A DNA stretch of 64,000 nt, taken from Granulosicoccus sp947495035 (GTDB lineage Bacteria; Pseudomonadota; Gammaproteobacteria; Granulosicoccales; Granulosicoccaceae). Location: the NCBI RefSeq assembly GCF_050589605.1, contig NZ_JBNGOO010000012.1; one strand, 5' to 3'. A program made the translations under genes and the position numbers. How positions within the stretch are numbered: position 1 is the first letter of the stretch; every line of letters starts with the position of its first letter. Of this stretch, positions 36,508-45,338 are shown in pieces. The notes beneath the pieces were generated by a model. That model was not told where the DNA came from. It ran no database searches and saw only the letters and a program-made list of their open reading frames with translations.

Positions 36508-37515
36508 ATGAACTCTTCTGCTACACAACTGATGACCTTGTCGATCGAAGACAGCCAGGCCCTGATAGCCACCGGCATGAGCCGCGTGGACGAACTGATA
36601 CGTCAGCGACTGGCCTCCGAAGTGGTGCTGATCAATCAGTTGTCCAGTTACATCATCGGAAGCGGAGGCAAGCGCCTGCGTCCTCAGATGGTGCTGTTGG
36701 CCGCCGGTGCCTGCGGTCTTGACCCCGATACCGAGGCGAATCCGGTGACCGTGGCGGCCATCATCGAGTTCATCCACACGGCAACCTTGCTGCATGACGA
36801 CGTGGTGGACGCCTCCGAGCTGCGCCGTGGTCGGGATACGGCCAACTCGGTCTGGGGGAACGAGGCGGCGGTGCTGGTCGGGGACTTCCTGTATTCACGC
36901 TCCTTCGAGATGATGGTAGAGGTGCAGAATCTGCAGGTCATGAGCATTCTGGCCTCCACCACCAATCGCATCGCCGAAGGCGAAGTCATGCAATTGCTGA
37001 ACGTGCGGGAGCCGGGCATCAGTGAGGCCCAGTACATACAGGTCATCGAAGCCAAGACAGCTCGGCTGTTTCAGGCGGCGACCGAGCTGGGGGCGGTGCT
37101 GGCGGGCGAATCCGCCGATATCCAGGCGGCGCTGGCCAGTTATGGCATGCATCTGGGTACCGCCTTTCAGATTGCCGACGATGTGCTGGACTACAAGAGC
37201 GACAGTGACACCATGGGCAAGAACATCGGCGATGATCTGGCTGAAGGCAAGACAACGCTGCCACTCATCCATGCCATGCGTGATGGTACGGACGCTCAGG
37301 CCGCCGTCATAGCCGAGACCATTCGCGCAGGCGGGCTAGAGCGTCTGCCCGAGGTACTGGAGATCATCCGGCAGACGGATGCGTTGGACAAGTCGATGAA
37401 CCGGGCGCATGAATCTGCCAGCCGAGCCATTGACGCCTTGATTGCCCTGCCGGCATCGCCTTATCGGGATGCTCTGCAGCAGATAGCGCGCTATTCGGTC
37501 GATCGAAGCTACTGA
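36508..37515 (+). CDS. ispB: Octaprenyl diphosphate synthase
   Basis: Builds the polyprenyl side chain of ubiquinone and menaquinone from FPP and IPP. 335 residues with both aspartate-rich motifs, DDVVD (97-101) and DDVLD (224-228), and GGKRLRP for IPP binding. In E. coli ispB is divergent from rplU; here an ABC importer lies between them. Ends 31 bases before the convergent metalloprotease gene. Confidence 0.95.
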   Translation: MNSSATQLMTLSIEDSQALIATGMSRVDELIRQRLASEVVLINQLSSYIIGSGGKRLRPQMVLLAAGACGLDPDTEANPVTVAAIIEFIHTATLLHDDVVDASELRRGRDTANSVWGNEAAVLVGDFLYSRSFEMMVEVQNLQVMSILASTTNRIAEGEVMQLLNVREPGISEAQYIQVIEAKTARLFQAATELGAVLAGESADIQAALASYGMHLGTAFQIADDVLDYKSDSDTMGKNIGDDLAEGKTTLPLIHAMRDGTDAQAAVIAETIRAGGLERLPEVLEIIRQTDALDKSMNRAHESASRAIDALIALPASPYRDALQQIARYSVDRSY

Positions 37516-37546
37516 TCGTCAGCGGCTGCTGATGCGCCGCTTGTTC

Positions 37547-39310
37547 TCAGTCTGAAGCATGGCAGAAGTCGGTAGTCTGAGTCTGCACTGGCCGGCGGCG
37601 TCGTTGCACACCGGCAAAAAGGCCGATCAGGGCCATGAGAGCCAGGCTCACAGGGCCGGTACCACCGGCACCCGCACTGCCCCCCGAGGATTGTGGCAAG
37701 CCCCGGGATTCCGGAGCCGGATCGTCTGCGCTCTGCACCGCCAGCCTGTCGTCGCCGGATGCCGGCAGAGTGGTGGGGCCCGCAGCCGTGTCCGAGAAGG
37801 TCACGGCGCTCAGCGCAAGCTGCGGGTCGGCCAGGTTCAGCGTCGCCTGATTGTCCAGCTGTTGTGTATCGGTGAAGCCGCCGTGACTCAGTTCGCTGAC
37901 GACCAGTGGGTAGGTGGCGCCATCATTGATGAATCGTGCCGTTACCGACAGGGTATTGCTGCCACCAGGCTGCAGAACACTGTGGCGACAGGTCAGCTGG
38001 TTGTCGGCGATGCTGCAGCCGGCGGAGGGTGCAGACAGCTGTGTGCCGCCGGGAAACAGTGTGGTACTGCTCACCTGTGGCGCGACACGGCTGCTGTCAT
38101 TGTTGTAGGCGGTGATGGTGGCTGTCAGCTGATCACTCTGGTTGCTGGCCATGGCGCCGATGTCCACGCCGACATCGATATTGTCCTGTACGCAGGTAGC
38201 CGACAGGGCGGGGCGCATGCGCTGCAGGCTGCAGGCGGAAAAGGCGGGTCGGGTACTGCTCGAGAGCTCCGACCACATGATCTCGTTGCCGGAAATGCTC
38301 TCATCGGTGCTGCAGGCTGCGCCGTCATCGTGTTCGGCGCCCAGGTTGTGGGCTATTTCGTGTGCTGACAACAGCATGTCATGGGGAAACGGGGTCGACA
38401 TGCTCAGGTCGTAGCCATCGAGACGACACACTGTATCGATCCAGCCCAGGCCGATGGTCTTGTTCGGGTCGGGATGTCCGCTGAACAGGTGCACCAGAGC
38501 CAGATCGGCCGGCAATTGCTCGTCCTGGATCCGCACGTCGCGATAGCTGGCGAGTATCTGATCGACATCGCCCGGGTAGTTCGCCAAGGGGTCCTGGGCG
38601 GGGTCGTCGTAGACGCGGATGCCGGCGACGATGACGGCAAGGCCCAGTTGCTCTCGATAGAGGCCGTCGACACCGTTGATGATGCTCAGGGCGTGTGCCA
38701 GACCGCGCTGGTCGTGGTATTCGTTGTAGCTGCTGTCCACCGTTACGCCGATCTTGATGGATCGTGTGACTGTTGCCGCGGTTGAATCAGCCAGTTTGGC
38801 GTGGCTGTCTGCCGGGAGCCGGTTCTCTGCTCCGGTGTCGGGGGCTTGCGGCATCACCATGTCGTTCAGCATCAGACTGTCCGGTTGAGGTGCCAGAGCG
38901 TGGCCTCCCATGTCGTCCCGAAATTGCAGTTCGTAGAGTTCGCCTCCGGTGAAAACATGGCCGGTATACAGACTCTGGTCGCCGGAATCATCAACTGTGA
39001 TGCGTACCCAGGATTCATCGTCGCCGGTGACGCTGCCATCATAGAACTGCGGCAGCCCGAAGATGGCGTTCTGCAGATTGCTGCTGTTGGCGATCAGTTG
39101 CTTGGGTGCCAGGGCCAGTGTCCATTGCTTGTCGATGGTGGAAATCGACAGGATCCGGGTGTCGCTGTTGAAATCGACTGCAGCGGGTGTGGCAGCTGCC
39201 AGGTTGTCGTTGGCAACGACAGGGGAGATGGTCTGAGCGAGCAGCAGCCCAAGCACAACCCACCGGTAGACTCGTCCGCGCCCGCGTGCATGTGAAGGCG
39301 GCGTAGGCAT
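37547..39310 (-). CDS. Secreted reprolysin-like zinc metalloprotease with GlyGly-CTERM-like tail
   Basis: 587 residues. N-terminal signal segment (about 14-33), a pro-region, then a metzincin catalytic domain with HEIAHNLGAEH at 317-327 (three zinc His and the catalytic Glu) and a Met-turn candidate at Met345 (GNEIMW). Residues about 375-530 look like a beta-sandwich of the DUF11/CARDB kind (VDIGAMASNQSDQLTATITA). The C-terminus has a Gly/Ser-rich stretch (543-551), a hydrophobic helix (552-567) and RRRR (570-573), the layout of GlyGly-CTERM rhombosortase substrates, plus a 14-residue tail. No rhombosortase gene lies in the window. Confidence 0.85.
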   Translation of the reverse strand: MPTPPSHARGRGRVYRWVVLGLLLAQTISPVVANDNLAAATPAAVDFNSDTRILSISTIDKQWTLALAPKQLIANSSNLQNAIFGLPQFYDGSVTGDDESWVRITVDDSGDQSLYTGHVFTGGELYELQFRDDMGGHALAPQPDSLMLNDMVMPQAPDTGAENRLPADSHAKLADSTAATVTRSIKIGVTVDSSYNEYHDQRGLAHALSIINGVDGLYREQLGLAVIVAGIRVYDDPAQDPLANYPGDVDQILASYRDVRIQDEQLPADLALVHLFSGHPDPNKTIGLGWIDTVCRLDGYDLSMSTPFPHDMLLSAHEIAHNLGAEHDDGAACSTDESISGNEIMWSELSSSTRPAFSACSLQRMRPALSATCVQDNIDVGVDIGAMASNQSDQLTATITAYNNDSSRVAPQVSSTTLFPGGTQLSAPSAGCSIADNQLTCRHSVLQPGGSNTLSVTARFINDGATYPLVVSELSHGGFTDTQQLDNQATLNLADPQLALSAVTFSDTAAGPTTLPASGDDRLAVQSADDPAPESRGLPQSSGGSAGAGGTGPVSLALMALIGLFAGVQRRRRPVQTQTTDFCHASD

Positions 39311-39367
39311 GGCGGGAGTCTATCAGTCTGTCAGCGACCGAATGATGGAGAAATCATGAACGTCTGT

Positions 39368-39940
39368 TCAGGTTGTGGAACCTGAGGCAGCATACCGGCA
39401 CTCACCACTGGTCAGTGACCAGACCCCGTGCTGACCGATGTGGGTGCGAATCAGGCGAAGCGTCGGAAAGTTCACGGCAGCTGTCATGCGCCGAACCTGG
39501 CGATTGCGCCCTTCACGCAGGCTGATCTCCACCCAGCTGGTGGGGATGTTGCGGCGAACTCTGATTGGTGGTTGGCGTTCCCAGAGTGCGGCTGGCTCCT
39601 CGACGCGGCGTACGCGGATCGCCCTGGCGGGGCCGTCCTTCAACTGCACGCCGCGGCGCAGCTGCTGCAGTGCGGTTTCGTCGATGTCACCGTCAACCTG
39701 AACCAGATAGCGTTTGGTCAGCTTGAACCGAGGGTGGCTGATTCGTTGTTGCAGGGCGCCGTCGTTGGTCAGCAGCAGCAGTCCTTCGCTGTCGCGGTCG
39801 AGTCTACCGGCGGGGTAATAGCCAGGTGCGTCGACATAGTCTGCCAGTGTTGCACGACCTTCCGCATCGGTGAACTGACACAGCACCCCGAAAGGCTTGT
39901 TGAACAGGACGATGCCCGACTCCCTGCCTGCCGGTTTCAT
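39368..39940 (-). CDS. rluE: 23S rRNA pseudouridine synthase, RluE-type
   Basis: RsuA/RluB/E/F-family enzyme that isomerises a uridine in 23S rRNA. 190 residues without the S4 domain, as in RluE. The catalytic Asp is in GRLDRDSEGLLLLTNDG; FNKPFGVLCQFTD and the tail REGRNRQVRRMTAAV are typical. The start overlaps the stop of the exonuclease gene by 4 bases. Confidence 0.92.
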   Translation of the reverse strand: MKPAGRESGIVLFNKPFGVLCQFTDAEGRATLADYVDAPGYYPAGRLDRDSEGLLLLTNDGALQQRISHPRFKLTKRYLVQVDGDIDETALQQLRRGVQLKDGPARAIRVRRVEEPAALWERQPPIRVRRNIPTSWVEISLREGRNRQVRRMTAAVNFPTLRLIRTHIGQHGVWSLTSGECRYAASGSTT

Positions 39941-40833
39941 CGATCGGCCAGGCGTCTGGCTGTGCGCTGGGCAAGGTCGTCGGGCAGGCCGGCATCGGCC
40001 AACGCGGTTTCCAGGCTGGCTTCACTGCGTGGCTGGCGCAGGCAGCTCTCGAGTGTATCGGGCAGTCGTTCATCATGGATGAGACCGGTCAGGGAGCGAG
40101 CCAGTGCAATGGCTGCCTTGTGCTCGTAGAGCAGCCGACTGACACGTGGAGCGCCACGGAAGCGCATCATGGACACTTCTCCCAGATTGGCCAGCAGTGT
40201 ATCCAGATCGTGCCATTTGTTGAGCAGACGGGCCGCCGTGGTGGGCCCGACACCCGGTACACCGGGGATGTTGTCGCTCTTGTCACCACTGAGCGCCAGC
40301 CAGTCGGCAATCTGTTCGGGGCGTATCCTGAACCGCTTGTGCAGTTCGTCGTACCCGGCCATGGGTCGACGCCCATAGTCCCAGTAACGATCCTGCGGAC
40401 GGATGAACTGTGCCAGGTCCTTGTCGCCGGAGACGATCGTGACAGGGATATTCCGGACGGCCGCCAGGCCGGCAAAATGCCCGATGATGTCATCGGCTTC
40501 CACGCGGTCACTCCCCAGCGTGGCGATGCCCATGGCCCGGGCAACCTGCTTGCAGCGGGCAAATTGAGGTGCGAGGTCTTCGGGGGCCGGTGGACGATCG
40601 GCCTTGTAGGCTGGAAAGATCTGGTTGCGGATGCCCTTGCGAAAGCACTCATCGAACGCGCACAGCATCATCACTGGTTGATGATTCTCGATGATCTGGC
40701 ACAGCGTTTCGGTAAATCCCTGCACGGCATTGTCCGGTTCGCCGAAGCGGTTGCGGGTATCCACGGGAAGACCTTGCCAGCCTCGGAAGACATAGATGCT
40801 GGAATCCACCAGAAAGAGGGGTTGCTGGAGCAC
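39937..40833 (-). CDS. xni: 5'-3' exonuclease family protein (Xni/ExoIX-like flap nuclease)
   Basis: 298 residues related to the 5' nuclease domain of DNA polymerase I. Metal-binding acidic motifs: LVDSSIYVFRGW, DRVEADDIIG and VSGDKDLAQ; then the helix-hairpin-helix GVPGVGPTTAARLLNKW. Longer than E. coli Xni (251), with a C-terminal helix-rich part (about 250-298). Coupled to rluE (4-base overlap) and adjacent to the secreted nuclease gene. Confidence 0.88.
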   Translation of the reverse strand: MLQQPLFLVDSSIYVFRGWQGLPVDTRNRFGEPDNAVQGFTETLCQIIENHQPVMMLCAFDECFRKGIRNQIFPAYKADRPPAPEDLAPQFARCKQVARAMGIATLGSDRVEADDIIGHFAGLAAVRNIPVTIVSGDKDLAQFIRPQDRYWDYGRRPMAGYDELHKRFRIRPEQIADWLALSGDKSDNIPGVPGVGPTTAARLLNKWHDLDTLLANLGEVSMMRFRGAPRVSRLLYEHKAAIALARSLTGLIHDERLPDTLESCLRQPRSEASLETALADAGLPDDLAQRTARRLADR

Positions 40834-41642
40834 TAGTTGTTGATCAGTTCAAGGTTGCGGGGGTCGTGAAGTGTCATTCGCTGCCGTCCGTCGTCGGCAG
40901 ACAGCCAGCCACGTACCTGTACCTTACTACCAGTGAGCGTATCGGGTGCGACTGTGTGCTCGCCGTCGTGGTCCTGCCAGTGTCTTCCCAGCACGACATG
41001 CAGGCCATTGCTCAGGTGCAGAGTGGTGCGGCTGCCGCGCCCGCTGATGTTGAGAACCTGACCGGCTACCACGTGAAATCCCGTTTCCCTGCCGGACAAT
41101 CGGTCTTCCACGAACCAGCTTCCGGGAGATGCCCAGACACCGAGTCTTCGTTTGCGCGCCCGCTGTTCCTGCGTCAGCAGGCTGCCGGCGCAGCGTGTAT
41201 TGGCACCGACGGCAACAGCCAGTGCCAGACCTTCTGCGACCAGTGCATGGGCGGCATCACGGCCATCAGGCAGACTGATGTGTGCGAGGAGTCGACCATG
41301 AGAGTCCCTGCTTTCGAGGCCTGGCGTCATGAGTACCTGCCTGTCCAGTGCGAGTGCCTGCAAGGCATCACGGGCCATTCGCGCCAGCCTGCGCTCCGGC
41401 TCATCAACGGCGTGCAGTTCCAGCGTGTTGATACCGATCAGACGAAGCTGTTCGCCGCTGTCGAGGGTCAGCGAGTCACCATCGGTGATCCCGGCAATGC
41501 GTACAGGGTGGGATTCTGCCTCGTGCAGACAAGGGTCGGGCGGTAAAGCCTGTGCCATGGCGGGGGAGAGCGTCAACAAGACGCCCACGAAAAAAAGGCA
41601 TCGCAATGGATGCCCTTTGATTCTTATATCAGCCAGCACCAT
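40833..41642 (-). CDS. Secreted thermonuclease-family (SNase-like) protein
   Basis: 269 residues. A hydrophobic signal (about 11-31, ending SPAMAQA) is followed by an SNase fold: RIAGITDGDSLTLDSGEQLRLIGINTLEL, then the active-site-like segment ESRDSHGRLLAHI and VAEGLALAV. A second beta-rich domain fills 185-265. Arg and Glu residues corresponding to the catalytic R-E-R set are recognisable but shifted relative to staphylococcal nuclease, so activity is likely but unproven. Its stop overlaps the exonuclease start by one base. Confidence 0.85.
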   Translation of the reverse strand: MVLADIRIKGHPLRCLFFVGVLLTLSPAMAQALPPDPCLHEAESHPVRIAGITDGDSLTLDSGEQLRLIGINTLELHAVDEPERRLARMARDALQALALDRQVLMTPGLESRDSHGRLLAHISLPDGRDAAHALVAEGLALAVAVGANTRCAGSLLTQEQRARKRRLGVWASPGSWFVEDRLSGRETGFHVVAGQVLNISGRGSRTTLHLSNGLHVVLGRHWQDHDGEHTVAPDTLTGSKVQVRGWLSADDGRQRMTLHDPRNLELINN

Positions 41643-41670
41643 CCGTGTGCTGCTGTGGTACGAGGTCTGA

Positions 41671-41874
41671 CTATTTGGCGCCGTAACGACGACGGAACTT
41701 GTCGACCTGACCAGCGGTATCCATGACTTTCTGCTTACCAGTGTAGAAAGGATGGCAAGACGAACACACTTCGATACTCAGATCTCGTCCAGCAGTGGAA
41801 CCCGTTTCAAACGTGTTTCCGCAGCTGCACGTGACTGTGATTTGTTTGTATTCGGGATGTATTTCCGGTTTCAT
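41671..41874 (-). CDS. rpmE: Large ribosomal subunit protein bL31 (zinc type)
   Basis: 67 residues from the ATG at 41874: MKPEIHPEYKQITVTCSCGN, typical bL31. Cys16, Cys18, Cys37 and Cys40 make the zinc-binding (C+) form; such organisms often also have a zinc-free paralogue controlled by Zur. The open frame runs further upstream across the promoter and is not coding there. GGGAGG precedes the ATG. Confidence 0.97.
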   Translation of the reverse strand: MKPEIHPEYKQITVTCSCGNTFETGSTAGRDLSIEVCSSCHPFYTGKQKVMDTAGQVDKFRRRYGAK

Positions 41875-41906
41875 AGCAACCTCCCGGTTATCAAAAATGG
41901 AACCGG

Positions 41907-41935
41907 ATACTAGGGCTACTGTCGGCAAAATGCAA
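41907..41935 (-). promoter_or_regulatory. Predicted sigma70 promoter for rpmE
   Basis: On the minus strand TTGCAT (41930-41935) and TAGTAT (41907-41912) are separated by 17 bases, about 33 bases before the rpmE start. Supports the short rpmE reading. Confidence 0.6.
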
Positions 41936-42000
41936 GCTTCGGGATAAAGACGATACTCAAACAGTCGATACAAGCCCGAATTGTCACGGATCCGGCATCG

Positions 42001-42582
42001 ATGCTCTGGCGACTGGTAGCGAAAATCCTGTTGAAGGCCTGCGTACCTCTACTGGCGATTGCCGGTGTGTTGAGTTATGGCGTGTATCTGCGTGGCGGCG
42101 ACCCGGCGGCATTGTGGCAATCAGTGGCCGCTCGCAGTCTGGACCAGTTCGACAAGCTGTTTGCCGGCGTTCGGGACGACGCTTCGAGAGCCGCAGGAGC
42201 CATCGGGCGCAGTGCTGCCGGAGTGGCCACTGCCAGCGAAGCAGAGGGTCGGACCACGGTATTCACCTGGAAAGATGCCGATGGCGTCACGCATTACAGT
42301 ACCGTGCGTCCGCAAGGGGTGGCTGCAGGGACGGTCAGTGTGGATCCGAACGTCAACGTGCTGGCCCCGGTTCGTCCGGCAGTGCCTGAGCCAGCGATCG
42401 AGTCAGCCTCGAGTACGTCGCGGGAGGCTGTGACGGAGGACTCCGCGGCAACGCTACCGGGGGTGGCTGGACAGGTCCTGGCCACTCGCGAGCCGGCGCA
42501 GTCATCGCGCGATAATGCGGATCAGCCCAGCGGGCTGGATCCGGCCCAGCTACTGAGAATGCTGCAGGCGGCGGAGAAATAG
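42001..42582 (+). CDS. Membrane-anchored DUF4124-like protein
   Basis: 193 residues. One N-terminal transmembrane helix (about 10-27), then an Ala/Ser-rich region, and a short DUF4124-type motif near residue 85 (TVFTWKDADGVTHYSTVRP), the WKDxDGxxHYS pattern found in many small envelope proteins of gammaproteobacteria. The rest is low-complexity Ala/Ser/Pro and probably disordered. Function unknown. Divergent from rpmE, convergent with hemW. Confidence 0.75.
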   Translation: MLWRLVAKILLKACVPLLAIAGVLSYGVYLRGGDPAALWQSVAARSLDQFDKLFAGVRDDASRAAGAIGRSAAGVATASEAEGRTTVFTWKDADGVTHYSTVRPQGVAAGTVSVDPNVNVLAPVRPAVPEPAIESASSTSREAVTEDSAATLPGVAGQVLATREPAQSSRDNADQPSGLDPAQLLRMLQAAEK

Positions 42583-42618
42583 GCCGACCGACGCGCCCGC
42601 GGCAACTGGCCTGCCGAA

Positions 42619-43830
42619 TCAGCTGATGATATTCAGCGGAATGACCGGATAGCGGCGTGCACCCGGTAGAAACAGTTCCAGTATCTCGTTGAGCCAGTTG
42701 AAGCCGGTTGGAGTGGCTCGCAGTGTCAGGCCGTCCTGTTCCAGCAAGCCACGCTCGACGGCCTGATTGATCGTGGCCTGCCAGGGCATCAATGCGGTGC
42801 CGGTGTGCAATTCGAACAGCGGCAGAGGAAATCCGTCGACCAGCCGCAGGGCATTCATCAGGAATTCAAGAGCGGTGTCCTCCAGCGGAATCACATCCTG
42901 ACCTCCTAGCCGTTGTTCGCCGTTGGTGGCGTCGAGGTAGCGGGTCGGATGCTTGTGTTTCCAGCGTCTGACTATCGTGCCATCGGCAGCCGAGCTGATC
43001 TTGCCGTGAGCACCTGCGCCAATGCCCAGATAATCACCGAACTGCCAGTAGTTCAGATTGTGCTGTGAGCGATGCGGGTGCCGGGCGCGTCTGGCGTAGG
43101 CCGAGATTTCATAGCGCTCGAAACCGGCGGCAGCCAGTGTCTCGACAATCGCTGTCTGCATGTCGGCGCGCTGTTCGTCCTCCGGCAAGACCGGGGGAAA
43201 ACGGGCGAACAGCGTATTGGGTTCCAGAGTCAATTCGTAGCAGGAAAGATGGGTCGTGTCGAGACTGATGGCGGCCCGGACATCCCTCAGTGCCTCTTCC
43301 TGCGTCTGTTCGGGTAACGCGAACATCAGGTCCAGATTGATCTCCTCGAAACCTGCCTGATGCGCAATGTCGACTGCCCGCAAGGCCTCATCGGAAGAGT
43401 GGATGCGTCCCAGGGACTTCAGGAATCGCTCGTCGAAGCTCTGGATGCCGATGGACAGGCGATTGATGCCAGTGTCTCGATAATCCTTGAAGCGCTGTTG
43501 CTCGAAGGTGCCGGGATTGGCTTCCATGGTCACTTCGGCCGACGGGGATAGCCCGGTGAGTGCGCGGATACCGCTCATGAGGCGATCCATGGCGGACGCG
43601 CTCAGCAGGCTGGGAGTGCCGCCACCTATGAATACGGTGCTGATGCTGCGACCCCAGACCAGGGGCATTTCGTCCGCGAGGTCAGACAGCAGCGCATCCA
43701 CGTACCGCTGCTCGGGAATGTCACCGCGTTGCTCATGCGAATTGAAGTCACAATAGGGGCACTTCTTCACGCACCAGGGCACGTGCACATAGAGCGATAG
43801 TGGTGGCAGCTCCCGGAAATCGCGACTCAC
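42619..43830 (-). CDS. hemW: Heme chaperone HemW (radical SAM, HemN-like)
   Basis: Radical-SAM-fold protein thought to insert haem into respiratory enzymes. 403 residues; the 4Fe-4S motif CxxxCxxC is Cys20, Cys24 and Cys27 (VPWCVKKCPYCDFNSHE), followed by VFIGGGTPSLL and the C-terminal HemN domain. The extra cysteine typical of coproporphyrinogen III oxidase HemN after the motif is absent (next residue is Asp), favouring HemW. Overlaps rdgB by 4 bases. Confidence 0.92.
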   Translation of the reverse strand: MSRDFRELPPLSLYVHVPWCVKKCPYCDFNSHEQRGDIPEQRYVDALLSDLADEMPLVWGRSISTVFIGGGTPSLLSASAMDRLMSGIRALTGLSPSAEVTMEANPGTFEQQRFKDYRDTGINRLSIGIQSFDERFLKSLGRIHSSDEALRAVDIAHQAGFEEINLDLMFALPEQTQEEALRDVRAAISLDTTHLSCYELTLEPNTLFARFPPVLPEDEQRADMQTAIVETLAAAGFERYEISAYARRARHPHRSQHNLNYWQFGDYLGIGAGAHGKISSAADGTIVRRWKHKHPTRYLDATNGEQRLGGQDVIPLEDTALEFLMNALRLVDGFPLPLFELHTGTALMPWQATINQAVERGLLEQDGLTLRATPTGFNWLNEILELFLPGARRYPVIPLNIIS

Positions 43831-44459
43831 TGCGAGGTGGCCTGCGAACCCTTGTAGAGTGTCGCCAGTCGTTCAACCAGCAAGGCCACGGCCTTGCCTC
43901 GATGACTGAGCCGGTTCTTGGTGTCCTTGTCCAGCAGGGCGGCAGCCGTGTAGGTGTCATGGTTGCAGAATACCGGGTCGTAGCCGAAGCCGCCGACCCC
44001 CTCGGCCGCCTTGAGAATATGGCCTTCCCAGGTGCCCTCGGCAATCAGTGGTGAGGGGTCGAACTCATGGCGCAGGAACACCACGACGCTACGAAACCGG
44101 GCGCTGCGCTGGCTGTCTTCGGGTAGGTCGGCGAGTTGGCGCAGAACCAGCTCATAGTTGGCCACATCACCGCAGCCGGCATCATGTCTTTCTGCATGGC
44201 GGGCAGAATACAGCCCTGGAGCACCCTTCAGCGCATCGATCTCCAGGCCGGAATCATCGGCAATGGCGGGAAGACCGGATACCGCCGAAGCATGTCGTGC
44301 CTTGAGCAGAGCGTTTTCGACAAAGGTGTGGGCTGTCTCGTCCACCGACTCGATATTCAGACTGCCCTGCGCCACCACTTCGAACTGGAGAGGCGCCAGC
44401 AGATCGTGCAGCTCTCTGATCTTTCCGGCATTGCCGCTGGCGAAGACAACCTTTTGCAT
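43827..44459 (-). CDS. rdgB: dITP/XTP pyrophosphatase (Ham1/RdgB)
   Basis: House-cleaning enzyme hydrolysing ITP, dITP and XTP to keep deaminated purines out of nucleic acids. 210 residues with the family start VVFASGNAGKIRELHDLL, PAIADDSGLEIDAL, GVGGFGYDPVF and SHRGKAV. Between rph and hemW, the common proteobacterial order. Confidence 0.96.
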   Translation of the reverse strand: MQKVVFASGNAGKIRELHDLLAPLQFEVVAQGSLNIESVDETAHTFVENALLKARHASAVSGLPAIADDSGLEIDALKGAPGLYSARHAERHDAGCGDVANYELVLRQLADLPEDSQRSARFRSVVVFLRHEFDPSPLIAEGTWEGHILKAAEGVGGFGYDPVFCNHDTYTAAALLDKDTKNRLSHRGKAVALLVERLATLYKGSQATSQ

Positions 44460-44494
44460 GATGTTCTCTCTTGTCGGATGAACTCGCGGTGATG

Positions 44495-45211
44495 TCAGCT
44501 GTCCAGGCTCGCGCTCTGAGCCTCGACCAGCTGCTTGATGCCGTGCTGGGCCAACGAGAGCATGTCCTGCAATTCGTTTTCCCGAAAGGCATGGCCTTCA
44601 GCGGTGCCCTGGATCTCGATGAAACCACCGGCCTCGTTCATGACCACGTTCATGTCGGTTTCCGCATTGGAATCCTCGGCGTAGTCCAGATCCAGTACCG
44701 GCTGGCCTTCGACAATGCCCACCGAAATGGCTGCAATCTGGCCGTGTATCGGGTTGCGCTTGATCTTGCGTTGCGCCTGCAGTACCTGCATGGCATCCAC
44801 CAGTGCAACATAGGCACCGGTTATGGCAGCCGTGCGGGTGCCACCGTCGGCCTGCAGTACATCGCAATCCACGGTCACCGTGCGTTCGCCCAGTGCGTCG
44901 AGATCGATGGCGGCGCGCAGGGCGCGACCGATAAGACGCTGGATTTCCTGGGTGCGTCCTGACTGTTTGCCGGCCGCAGCTTCTCGCCGGGCGCGCGAGT
45001 GGGTAGCGCCTGGCAGCATGCCATATTCTGCCGTGACCCAGCCGCTACCGGTGCCTTTCAGCCAGGGAGGTGTGCGGTTGTCGATGCTGGCGGTGCACAG
45101 AACTTTCGTATCCCCCATCTCGATCAGTACCGATCCGGCCGCGTGTTTGGTGTAACCACGGGTGATGGTGATTTGGCGAAGTTCGTCGGTGGCTCGTCCG
45201 CTTGGGCGCAT
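44495..45211 (-). CDS. rph: Ribonuclease PH
   Basis: Phosphorolytic 3'-5' exoribonuclease trimming tRNA 3' ends. 238 residues from the ATG at 45211, MRPSGRATDELRQITITRGY, the family start; the open frame runs 70 residues further upstream across the divergent promoter and yicC start, which is not plausible coding. Key segments: GSGWVTAEYGMLPGATHSR, GRTQEIQRLIGRALRA and DCDVLQADGGTRTAAITG. Confidence 0.96.
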   Translation of the reverse strand: MRPSGRATDELRQITITRGYTKHAAGSVLIEMGDTKVLCTASIDNRTPPWLKGTGSGWVTAEYGMLPGATHSRARREAAAGKQSGRTQEIQRLIGRALRAAIDLDALGERTVTVDCDVLQADGGTRTAAITGAYVALVDAMQVLQAQRKIKRNPIHGQIAAISVGIVEGQPVLDLDYAEDSNAETDMNVVMNEAGGFIEIQGTAEGHAFRENELQDMLSLAQHGIKQLVEAQSASLDS

Positions 45212-45338
45212 TGGCTGGTCAGTGTTGAATCGGGGCGGCAGAGTATACCTGCTTGCCTCGACCAATTTGGCGCGATTACCGAGAGTATTCATCATCGTGT
45301 AAATTTCACCCATCAATACGCAATCAGTACACTCCCGC

